A stretch of 64,000 bases of DNA, from the NCBI RefSeq assembly GCF_003020585.1, contig NZ_PXUE01000003.1, positions 62,001 through 126,000 on the forward strand, written 5' to 3'. Below, piece by piece: positions 36,975 to 44,462 of this stretch (position 1 is its first letter; every line of letters begins with the position of its first letter). The notes beneath the pieces were generated by a model. It had not been told where the DNA came from. It made no database searches and saw only the letters and a list, made by a program, of their open reading frames with translations. The translations under genes and the position numbers were made by a program. Origin of the DNA: Chryseobacterium aurantiacum. GTDB taxonomy: Bacteria > Bacteroidota > Bacteroidia > Flavobacteriales > Weeksellaceae.

Positions 36975-38561
36975 TTATTCCAAGATGGTAACAGTAACTT
37001 TTTTGTTCCATTTAAAGTTTCTCACCTGTTCTTTTAAGATATTATGAATTTCGGGATTGATGGAGTAAATATACAAGTGATCTTCCCCTAGCACGGCACT
37101 GCTTCCATTGATCTTTAAAGCAGCAATCTTTTTCCAGTTTCTAGGAGTGTGTCCATCAAGCCATTCCTCATAAGCTATGGCGAGCTGATAGTTATTATCA
37201 CGGGTATAGTTGGTAAGAAAGTCTTCGACCTCATCATCAAAAAACTTCTTCTTAATTTTAAATTCAACCATTTCCATGGATCCCAACCCCATAAAATCAA
37301 GCAAATGAATATCTGTGAAGTAAGTGATTGCTCCAATATCATTGGCCACCACTTTAGAATCATTGTAATAGGTATTTAAGAATCTGGCAGATTCTACCTG
37401 TTGCTCATAAATATTTGCACTTCCATTGGTAATTAAAGTATGACCATACCCAAATTTATAAATAAGCAAGGCCATATTTGCCAATACAAAGATTCCTATT
37501 ATTTTCTCTGTTTTAAAGGTTAACCATGGCTTTGTAATAAAAGAAACTAACCTCGGGATTAGGATCATAGCAAAAGCAACTAATAAATAAGCCTCATATC
37601 TGAAAATACTTTTAATCTCCCCAAACAGGCAATGCAAAACTAGAGTGAGACCCCAAGCCAAGAATAGGAAATTCTTCAATACAATATTTTTAAAACTCAA
37701 CTTGCACTTATAATCCCGGTACATCAAAATTACCCCGATCAATAATGGGAATATTCCTATCTTATAAAAGGTAATATTTAAAATCAACTTTTTTAAGATA
37801 ATTTCCAGTGCCTGAGTAAAAACATTGCCTGAAAGATCCAGCAAGGTCCCCTTTACTACTACTGAATTGGGGAAGAAATATCCACTTCTGGGATAATTGA
37901 AATACCCAAAAATAAGAATCGGAAGAAAACCAATAATAAGTACAAGTCCTGCATTCTTAAATTTCCTGATCAAAAAGAAAACAAAAGCAAGGGAGGCAAA
38001 GTAAAACATGCTTTCAAATCTTATTAATCCCAATAAAAGAATGGTAAAATAAAACCAATATGCATAGACTCCTGCCTTAAAGTTCTCTTTGATCCATTTT
38101 TGAAAACAATAAATATTCACAGCTATTACAAGCACTTGCAGGACATGTTCCATTCCTGATACAATCTGCACATGGAGTACTGCAAAGAAAAGAGTAAACA
38201 AACAGGCAATAACAATATGTCTGGATTGGTTAAAATAATATGAATAGTATTTATTCAGGATCACAATAAGCAAACAGGCTGCGGCTATATTAAAAATCAA
38301 AGGGATAAGTGCATGATTTCCAAAAACAGAAATCAAAATACTTAAAATAAATGTAAAAACGGGAGATGATGAAGAGGATGAAAAGGCATATTTTGTTACT
38401 CCCCAAACTCCGTGTAATGCAAAATTTTTAGCCACCGCCAAATGAATATAAGCATCATCCAATATATAAGTAAAGTAGTTCTCAGTAGTAGACAGCATGA
38501 TCAGAATATACATCAAACATACTCCGAAAAATAAAGTTACTGTTGTTAAAAAGCTTTTCAT
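36975..38561 (-). CDS. Polytopic membrane protein, glycosyltransferase-like (copy 2 of a tandem pair)
   Basis: 528 aa from ATG at 38561, chosen because the sister gene starts at the equivalent MKS and both share the preceding leader. About ten hydrophobic segments follow. The conserved N-terminal loop YILDDAYIHLAVAKNFALHG, with an acidic pair after the first membrane helix, resembles GT-C lipid-sugar-dependent glycosyltransferases of the ArnT/PMT type. The C-terminal part is soluble-looking (EQQVESARFLNTYYNDSKVV). Substrate and function are unknown. It is a close paralogue of the gene at 38660-40246. Confidence 0.8.
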   Translation of the reverse strand: MKSFLTTVTLFFGVCLMYILIMLSTTENYFTYILDDAYIHLAVAKNFALHGVWGVTKYAFSSSSSSPVFTFILSILISVFGNHALIPLIFNIAAACLLIVILNKYYSYYFNQSRHIVIACLFTLFFAVLHVQIVSGMEHVLQVLVIAVNIYCFQKWIKENFKAGVYAYWFYFTILLLGLIRFESMFYFASLAFVFFLIRKFKNAGLVLIIGFLPILIFGYFNYPRSGYFFPNSVVVKGTLLDLSGNVFTQALEIILKKLILNITFYKIGIFPLLIGVILMYRDYKCKLSFKNIVLKNFLFLAWGLTLVLHCLFGEIKSIFRYEAYLLVAFAMILIPRLVSFITKPWLTFKTEKIIGIFVLANMALLIYKFGYGHTLITNGSANIYEQQVESARFLNTYYNDSKVVANDIGAITYFTDIHLLDFMGLGSMEMVEFKIKKKFFDDEVEDFLTNYTRDNNYQLAIAYEEWLDGHTPRNWKKIAALKINGSSAVLGEDHLYIYSINPEIHNILKEQVRNFKWNKKVTVTILE

Positions 38562-38659
38562 TATTTGCAATATTACCACTTCCAAACTATTAAAAAAAAT
38601 GCAATAACACCTGTTCATTTAAAAGGAAACAATCCGAACATGATATAGCTATCAAGAAT

Positions 38660-40246
38660 TTAGTTGATTAGCTTAACTGATACATTTTTGTTCCATTTAA
38701 AGTTTCTCACCTGTTCTTTTAAAGCTCCGTGAATTTTGGGATTAATGGAGTAAATATATAAGTGATCTCTCCCCAGCACAGCATTGCTTCCACTGATTGT
38801 TAAAACAGCAACCTTTTTCCAGTTTTTTGGAGTATGCCCTTCTAACCATTCTTCATAGGCTATTGCAAGCTGGTAGTTATTTTTGATTGTATACTCTGTT
38901 AAGAATTTTTCAAATTGATCATCTATTCCTATTAACCTTTTTCTAAAGGGCATCACTTCCTTTGATCCCAGTCCCTCAAAGTCTAGCAGACGAATATCAG
39001 TAAAATAACAGATTGCCCCAATATCATTAGCGACCACTTTAGAATCGTTATAATATTTTTTCAGAAATCTGGCAGACTGTATCTGCTGTTCATAGATATT
39101 TCTACTTCCAACCACAATAAGATCGCTGACAATCCCAATCTTCAAGAGTAAAGTAAGACATGACAGCAAGAGCAATGAAGAAACAAGTCTATTTTCTTTC
39201 AATAAAAAATTACGTTGTTCAAAAACAGACCTGAGCCTTGGAAGAATAGCCATAGCAAAGCCTATTAATATATACACTTCATATCGATACAATCTGGTCA
39301 ACTGACTGAAAGTACCATGCAGAAACAATGTAATACACCAAACAATAAGAAGAAAATGATTTACTACAATTTTTTGAAAACTCAAACCCTTTTTAACATC
39401 TTTGGCAATTAGAATTGCAGAAAGCAGTAGTGGTAGTAAACCAGCAAAATAAAAATAACGGTTATATAAGATTTTATTAAACAATATACTGGCTATCTGC
39501 CTAAAGAAAGCATCAGAAAAATCAAACTTGGCCCCCTTTACAACAACTGAATTGGGAAAAAAATATCCTGTTTCCTGATAAGTAAAATATCCGAAAATTA
39601 AAACGGGAATAAAACCAAATACCAGTACCCAGGCAACCTGCTTCCATCTTCTCAGCAACAGAAAAACTAAGGCAAGCGATAAGAAATAGAACATAAAATC
39701 AAACCTGATCAGCCCAAGCAAAGCAAGGGTACAATAAAACCAACCTGAATAATAGCGATCTCTATACTCAGACCTCAACCATCTTTCAAGGCAGAGAACA
39801 TTCACAACCATTACCAATGCCTGCATCACATGCTCCATTCCAGAAAAAACAAGAAGCGAAACAGAAGCAAAAAACAATGTAAAAAGATTACTCAATATAA
39901 TGGACTTGGTTTTACTAAAATAATCTGCATAGTATTTATTCAGAAAATATATTGCAAAAAAGGCACATAGTAAATTAAAAATCAAAGGAATAAGTTCATG
40001 ATCTCCAAATAGATAAATAAGACCACTTAAAATTACAGTAAAAACCGGTGAAGAAGAGGTAGAAGAAAAAGTATACTTTGTGACACCCCACACTCCATGA
40101 AAAGCAAAATTCTTAGCTATTGCAAGATGGATATAGGCATCATCCAGAATATAGGTAAAATAACCCTCGGTTTCCGAAAGCATTAGGAGCATGTAAACCA
40201 TACACATTCCAAAAAATAATGCCGCAGTTGTTAGTAAACTTTTCAT
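38660..40246 (-). CDS. Polytopic membrane protein, glycosyltransferase-like (copy 1 of a tandem pair)
   Basis: 528 aa from ATG at 40246; an extension to a TTG at 40270 is less likely. It has the same length and architecture as its downstream neighbour, with near-identical N-terminal (YILDDAYIHLAIAKNFAFHG) and C-terminal (LKEQVRNFKWNKNVSVKLIN) ends and more divergent membrane helices between. It is probably a GT-C-like enzyme acting at the periplasmic face. The two genes are 98 bp apart. Confidence 0.8.
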   Translation of the reverse strand: MKSLLTTAALFFGMCMVYMLLMLSETEGYFTYILDDAYIHLAIAKNFAFHGVWGVTKYTFSSTSSSPVFTVILSGLIYLFGDHELIPLIFNLLCAFFAIYFLNKYYADYFSKTKSIILSNLFTLFFASVSLLVFSGMEHVMQALVMVVNVLCLERWLRSEYRDRYYSGWFYCTLALLGLIRFDFMFYFLSLALVFLLLRRWKQVAWVLVFGFIPVLIFGYFTYQETGYFFPNSVVVKGAKFDFSDAFFRQIASILFNKILYNRYFYFAGLLPLLLSAILIAKDVKKGLSFQKIVVNHFLLIVWCITLFLHGTFSQLTRLYRYEVYILIGFAMAILPRLRSVFEQRNFLLKENRLVSSLLLLSCLTLLLKIGIVSDLIVVGSRNIYEQQIQSARFLKKYYNDSKVVANDIGAICYFTDIRLLDFEGLGSKEVMPFRKRLIGIDDQFEKFLTEYTIKNNYQLAIAYEEWLEGHTPKNWKKVAVLTISGSNAVLGRDHLYIYSINPKIHGALKEQVRNFKWNKNVSVKLIN

Positions 40247-40338
40247 TATTTGCAATATTAATACTTCCAAACTATTTTAAAAAATTTTCTTATAGTTATC
40301 ATCTATCAATAAGCAAGGGAGTTCGGCACGATATTTCG

Positions 40339-40346
40339 TAAATTTG
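40339..40346 (+). promoter_or_regulatory. Putative -7 box of dps
   Basis: TAAATTTG matches TAnnTTTG and would give a leader of about 100 nt before dps. No -33 TTG was seen at the usual distance. Confidence 0.4.
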
Positions 40347-40387
40347 TGATACATAAATGATAAACTTACAAAATTGCTATTATCATA

Positions 40388-40415
40388 ACTTCATTTCCAG
40401 TCATATGAATGAAGT
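40388..40415 (+). other. Hairpin in the dps leader
   Basis: ACTTCATT (40388-40395) and AATGAAGT (40408-40415) are perfect inverted repeats with a 12-nt loop, 41 bp upstream of the ATG. It could be an operator or an mRNA structure. Confidence 0.4.
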
Positions 40416-40456
40416 CTGCAATTGAGATATAACCTTAAAAAAATAAATATATACAT

Positions 40457-40933
40457 ATGAAAAACGCTAGTATTATTGGCCTTAAAGAGGCCGACTGCAA
40501 GAAAATAGCAGAAAAGTTAAATGTACTGTTAGCTAACTACTCTGTATTTTATCAGAATACAAGAGGTTCTCACTGGAACATCAAAGGAGAACAGTTTTTT
40601 ACACTTCATCCAAAGTTTGAGGAATTGTATAATAGTCTTGTTTTAAAGATTGATGAAATTGCTGAAAGAATCCTTACTTTAGGCGCTACTCCGGCACACA
40701 ACTACTCTGATTATTTAAAAGTAGCCACCATTCAGGAGAGCAAAGAAGTAAGTGATGGAAACAAAAGTGTTGAGCAAATCTTAAACTCATTCAAGGTTGT
40801 ACTTGATCTTCAAAGAGAGCTTTTAGATATTACAGATAAAGCAGGTGACGAGGGTACAAACTCTCAGATGAGCGACTATATCACTGAGCAGGAGAAAGAA
40901 GTTTGGATGTACAATTCCTATTTAGGAAAATAA
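40457..40933 (+). CDS. dps: Dps-family DNA-binding/ferritin-like protein
   Basis: 158 aa. Dps dodecamers oxidise and store iron with peroxide and protect DNA. The ferroxidase signature is intact: GSHWNIKG (His39), LHPKFEELY (His51) and KIDEIAERI (Asp66, Glu70). The N-terminus is short and carries only a few Lys residues, so DNA binding is uncertain. It stands alone between a putative promoter and a terminator. Confidence 0.93.
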   Translation: MKNASIIGLKEADCKKIAEKLNVLLANYSVFYQNTRGSHWNIKGEQFFTLHPKFEELYNSLVLKIDEIAERILTLGATPAHNYSDYLKVATIQESKEVSDGNKSVEQILNSFKVVLDLQRELLDITDKAGDEGTNSQMSDYITEQEKEVWMYNSYLGK

Positions 40934-40960
40934 CCGATAAAGATCATCGAAATATTTCAA

Positions 40961-40990
40961 AAAAATCGCCTTACATTTAGGCGATTTTAT
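40961..40990 (+). terminator. Terminator after dps
   Basis: AAAATCGCC (40962-40970) and GGCGATTTT (40980-40988) form a 9-bp stem with a 9-nt loop followed by T-rich sequence. Confidence 0.85.
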
Positions 40991-41000
40991 TTTTTATTTT

Positions 41001-41008
41001 TATATTTG
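41001..41008 (+). promoter_or_regulatory. Putative -7 box of pncB
   Basis: TATATTTG matches TAnnTTTG, lies just downstream of the dps terminator and 19 bp before the pncB ATG. Confidence 0.5.
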
Positions 41009-41027
41009 CGTTAAAATTACACATATT

Positions 41028-42206
41028 ATGAACGACGTAAGACTCAACTCTATTCTAGATAACGATTTCTATAAAATAACCATGCAAAATGCAGTGGTAA
41101 AATTATTTCCTGGCTCTATTGTAAAATATGAATTCATCAACAGAGGTAAGCATCACTTCCCTGATGGGTTTGATGCTGCCCTAAAAGAAGCAGTCAACAA
41201 AATGGCTGAACTGAAACTTACCAAGGAAGAGAAGAAATTCATGGCAAGAACCTGCCCTTATATTGATCTTCCTTATCTGGATTTTCTGGAGGGTTATCAT
41301 TATGACCCGTCAGAGGTAAAGATTCATCAGGAAGGAGGTGACCTGTCTGTAACCGTTGAAGGACTTTGGTACAGAACCATCCTTTGGGAAGTTCCTTTAT
41401 TGGCGCTTATCAGTGAGCTTCATTATGAAATGAATCATATGGAAAGGGATTCTAATGAAGTGGTTATGAGCAAAACCATTGAAAAAGCAGAATCACTTGC
41501 CAGACTTGGAGTTACATTTGCAGAATTCGGCACAAGAAGAAGACATTCCTATAAAGTACAAAATCTGGTAATGGAGGCTTTGACACAGAAAAAAGAATCC
41601 ACATTTATCGGAAGTTCAAACGTGCACTTTGCCATGAAATATGGAGTAAAGCCTATTGGAACCCATGCTCATGAATGGTTTATGTTTCATGCTGCAGAAT
41701 ATGGTTTCAAAATGGCCAATGAAATGGCACTGGAGCACTGGGTGGATGTTTACAGAGGAGATCTGGGAGTAGCACTTTCAGACACCTACACTACTGATGT
41801 TTTCTTCCAGCAGTTTGACAAGAAATTCGCCAAGCTTTTTGACGGGGTACGACATGACAGTGGTGATGCTTTGGAGTTTGCAGATAAGACCATCGCTCAT
41901 TATCAAAGAAACGGCATCAATCCGATGTTTAAATATATCATTTTCTCCGATGCTTTGAATCTAGAAAAGGTGGAAGAAATCACCAATTACTGCAGGGGAA
42001 AAATCGGAATTTCTTTTGGAATAGGAACCAACCTTACGAATGATGTAGGATTAAAGCCAATGAACATTGTGATGAAGCTTATTGGAGTTCAGGCACCCAA
42101 TAAAGAATGGATTCCTACGGTAAAACTTTCTGATGAACATGGAAAATATACCGGAGACCCAAAGATGATTGAGCTTGCTAAAGAATTTTTAAGAATAAAA
42201 GATTAG
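41028..42206 (+). CDS. pncB: Nicotinate phosphoribosyltransferase
   Basis: Salvages nicotinate to nicotinate mononucleotide using PRPP and ATP, feeding NAD synthesis. 392 aa. Conserved elements are DFYKITMQNAV near the N-terminus, FGTRRRHSYKVQN, GSSNVHFAMKYGVKPIGTHA with the active-site His that is phosphorylated in the family, and VRHDSGDALEFADK. It is monocistronic, with a terminator 27 bp after the stop. Confidence 0.97.
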   Translation: MNDVRLNSILDNDFYKITMQNAVVKLFPGSIVKYEFINRGKHHFPDGFDAALKEAVNKMAELKLTKEEKKFMARTCPYIDLPYLDFLEGYHYDPSEVKIHQEGGDLSVTVEGLWYRTILWEVPLLALISELHYEMNHMERDSNEVVMSKTIEKAESLARLGVTFAEFGTRRRHSYKVQNLVMEALTQKKESTFIGSSNVHFAMKYGVKPIGTHAHEWFMFHAAEYGFKMANEMALEHWVDVYRGDLGVALSDTYTTDVFFQQFDKKFAKLFDGVRHDSGDALEFADKTIAHYQRNGINPMFKYIIFSDALNLEKVEEITNYCRGKIGISFGIGTNLTNDVGLKPMNIVMKLIGVQAPNKEWIPTVKLSDEHGKYTGDPKMIELAKEFLRIKD

Positions 42207-42232
42207 CATCATCTTATTAAGATATTAAATAC

Positions 42233-42258
42233 AACCTCGTAACCATCGAGGTTTTTTT
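42233..42258 (+). terminator. Terminator after pncB
   Basis: AACCTCG (42233-42239) and CGAGGTT (42247-42253) form a stem with a 7-nt loop followed by a T-run. Confidence 0.85.
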
Positions 42259-42332
42259 GTTTTACATCATCATTTGAAATTTCGGCTTCAAAAATTTATA
42301 AGGTTTTATTATATTTATCAAAACAAAACAAT

Positions 42333-42803
42333 ATGATATCAAGAACATTATTTATCACTTCCCTCTTCATCTCAACATTATCCTTTGCACAGGAAAAAAA
42401 GATCGGTAAACCCCAATTTAACCAAGAACTAGCCACTTCTCTCGGTGCAGACCAGTATGGCATGAAAGCTTACACCATTGTAATGCTTACAACCGGTTCT
42501 GCAAAGATTGAAGATAAAACCAAAATGGGTTCTTTAATGAAGGGACATATGGCCAACATTGGCAAGCTGGCAGATGAGGGTAAAATTGTTGTAGCCGGAC
42601 CTTTTCTGGAAAAGAATAAGGAAAACTATCGTGGAATGTTTATTTTCAACACTAAATCTAAAGAAGAAGCCGAACAATGGGTAAAAACAGATCCTGCAGT
42701 TCAAGCCGGAGTTTTCAGCTATGAAATCTTCCCTTGGTATGGATCGGCTGCATTACCTTTATACCTTAAGCACCATGAAGAAATCTCAAAGGAAAATCCT
42801 TAA
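42333..42803 (+). CDS. Exported YCII-like protein
   Basis: 156 aa with signal peptide MISRTLFITSLFISTLSFAQ. The body carries a YCII-type fold with GHMANIGKLADEGKIVVAGP, GMFIFNTKSKEEAEQWVKTD and the end of the barrel (EIFPWYGSA). YCII domains are dimeric ferredoxin-like folds of mostly unknown function; an exported version suggests a periplasmic role. The gene is followed at once by a terminator shared with a convergent small peptide gene. Confidence 0.85.
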   Translation: MISRTLFITSLFISTLSFAQEKKIGKPQFNQELATSLGADQYGMKAYTIVMLTTGSAKIEDKTKMGSLMKGHMANIGKLADEGKIVVAGPFLEKNKENYRGMFIFNTKSKEEAEQWVKTDPAVQAGVFSYEIFPWYGSAALPLYLKHHEEISKENP

Positions 42804-42811
42804 GAAATAAC

Positions 42812-42837
42812 AAATCCCTCACTTGAGGGATTTTTTT
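42812..42837. terminator. Terminator between the YCII-like gene and the minus-strand GG peptide
   Basis: AAATCCCTC (42812-42820) and GAGGGATTT (42825-42833) form a 9-bp stem with a 4-nt loop and a T-run on the plus strand. The convergent GG peptide gene stops at 42839, right beside it. Confidence 0.85.
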
Positions 42838-42838
42838 A

Positions 42839-43006
42839 TTAATCAAAACAGATATACGGTTTTCTTGGTGGGTAACAGCAATAAGGATTACTACAAAACG
42901 TGTATCCTGCCGGACATCCTCCGTCTACAGGAGTTTCACAAGCCAATGCTGCACCTCCCAAGACAGTTTTCAACTCTTTCCTGTTTAAGTTTTTTAAATT
43001 TTTCAT
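42839..43006 (-). CDS. GG-leader, six-Cys bacteriocin-like peptide
   Basis: A 55-codon gene from ATG at 43006. The N-terminus MKNLKNLNRKELKTVLGG is a double-glycine leader (Gly17-Gly18) of the kind that is cleaved during export of bacteriocin-like peptides in Flavobacteriia. The mature part of about 37 residues has six Cys (23, 31, 38, 43, 44, 53) in a Gly/Pro/Tyr-rich context, for example CSNPYCCYPP. Such peptides are common in Chryseobacterium and are often annotated as bacteriocin-like, without proven activity. No export peptidase or immunity gene is seen nearby. Confidence 0.8.
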   Translation of the reverse strand: MKNLKNLNRKELKTVLGGAALACETPVDGGCPAGYTFCSNPYCCYPPRKPYICFD

Positions 43007-43271
43007 GATTAATTTTGTTTAGTTTAATTTCCTACTCTTAAAGATTTTCGGATTCCTCTTTTTTATTTCTCTTTATGTAGAAATAAATATACAATTTCTT
43101 TTTTAATCTATTACATTTCAAATAATTATATATAAATAATGCGAAAAATATAAAACATATCTCTTGTTTTAATGAATTAATTTAATTATTTTAGCTTATT
43201 AGCAATTCCACTTATCAATCTAATTGTGAGTAGTTTGCAAACAAACAATACCATAATTAAAAATTAATTCC

Positions 43272-43508
43272 ATGAAAAAAATTAATGTATCAAAACTTTC
43301 AAGAGCAAAACTGAAAGATGTATTCGGCGGGTATTTATATCTGCCAGAATGTCCCGGAGGATGTCATGGTGAGGGCATGATCAGATGTCCTGACGGCACT
43401 ACCACAATGACTAATTTTATATGTATGGGGGGAACCTGCCAACCGGCCGCCATGTGCAAACCATTGGTTCTTGAACCTTTTCCTGGTCCCATTGAAATCA
43501 CTCCATAA
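43272..43508 (+). CDS. GG-leader, six-Cys peptide divergent from its neighbour
   Basis: 78 aa. The leader MKKINVSKLSRAKLKDVFGG ends in Gly19-Gly20, followed by a mature part of 58 residues with six Cys (27, 31, 39, 51, 56, 62), for example LPECPGGCHGEG and FICMGGTCQPAAMC, and a Pro-rich end. The leader resembles that of the minus-strand peptide at 42839-43006, but the mature sequences differ. Export and processing by a C39-type peptidase encoded elsewhere are inferred. A terminator lies 17 bp downstream. Confidence 0.8.
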   Translation: MKKINVSKLSRAKLKDVFGGYLYLPECPGGCHGEGMIRCPDGTTTMTNFICMGGTCQPAAMCKPLVLEPFPGPIEITP

Positions 43509-43525
43509 CCTAATGAACAATACAT

Positions 43526-43554
43526 AAAGTGGGCTTCCTAGCTCACTTTTTCAT
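43526..43554 (+). terminator. Terminator after the plus-strand GG peptide
   Basis: AAAGTGGGCT (43526-43535) and AGCTCACTTT (43540-43549) form a 10-bp stem with one G-U pair and a 4-nt loop, followed by Ts. Confidence 0.75.
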
Positions 43555-43639
43555 TATTAAAAAGATCACTACACTCGTTTTCAAAGCAATACATCACTGA
43601 TCCTTGGTTTTTATTATCTTTAAGTAAACAAAAACCACC

Positions 43640-44395
43640 ATGAAAACCATTGAAGAAGTTTTACAAAAACTGGATGCCATTATTATCTGGTGCAAGGAAA
43701 ACAAAAGTCCGGCAGGATATTTTGCCTGTACTTACCGCATTATGACGGCACAGGTTTTAAAAGGAATCCAGCAGAAGAAATTTGATGACAATCCAAGGAT
43801 GACAATGCTTGATATTGCTTTTGCACAAAGGTATCTTGAAGCATGGGAAAACTACAGCAAAGGCAAGAAATGTACAAACTCATGGTATCTGGCCTTTGAA
43901 GCAACCAAAAACAAGGACCTATTGATTCTACAGCATATCTTCCTTGGCATGAATGCCCATATCAATCTTGATTTGGGGGTTTCGGCAGCCTCCATTATGC
44001 CTTACCGAAAAATAAATCCTTTAAAAAGGGACTTTGAAAATATTAATAATGTCATTGCATTCATCAACCAAAAAGTTCAGGATTCTTTGAGTAAAATATG
44101 TTACCCTGTAGATCTTATTGATCAGCTTTCTAATGGAAAAGATAATGCCATACTCGATTTTGCAATCTCCAAAGCGAGAGAAACCTCTTGGGCAACGGCT
44201 GTAATAGCATCAAGCACTCCAAATTTCCTCAGGGAATCAGTCATTAGTATTGTTGATTATGCAGCAGCAAAGATTGCTACCCAAATTGTAAGCCCGAGAC
44301 TCCTCACTCCTACCCTTATCAGGGAACTTAAAAAATGTGAAAGTGGTGATGTGATAAAAAATATCGAAATATTGGAATCAACAAAAACGGTTTAA
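43640..44395 (+). CDS. DUF5995-like protein, unknown function
   Basis: 251 aa, no signal peptide. Conserved-looking features are YFACTYRIMTAQVLKGIQ, DIAFAQRYLEAWENY, LILQHIFLGMNAHINLDLGV and RKINPLKRDFENIN, which match my recollection of the DUF5995 family found in Actinobacteria and Bacteroidota. The HxxxGMNAHINLD segment could bind metal, but this is not known. It is convergent with the RND efflux operon. Confidence 0.7.
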   Translation: MKTIEEVLQKLDAIIIWCKENKSPAGYFACTYRIMTAQVLKGIQQKKFDDNPRMTMLDIAFAQRYLEAWENYSKGKKCTNSWYLAFEATKNKDLLILQHIFLGMNAHINLDLGVSAASIMPYRKINPLKRDFENINNVIAFINQKVQDSLSKICYPVDLIDQLSNGKDNAILDFAISKARETSWATAVIASSTPNFLRESVISIVDYAAAKIATQIVSPRLLTPTLIRELKKCESGDVIKNIEILESTKTV

Positions 44396-44403
44396 CAGAA
44401 AAT

Positions 44404-44438
44404 AAAAAAGGCCGGGATCTTCCTCACGGATCCCGACC
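44404..44438 (-). terminator. Terminator of the RND efflux operon
   Basis: GGCCGGGATC (44410-44419) and GATCCCGACC (44429-44438) pair with one mismatch around a 9-nt loop. On the minus strand the stem is followed by six Ts. Confidence 0.8.
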
Positions 44439-44462
44439 TCATAATGAACAAAATAAAAGAAA

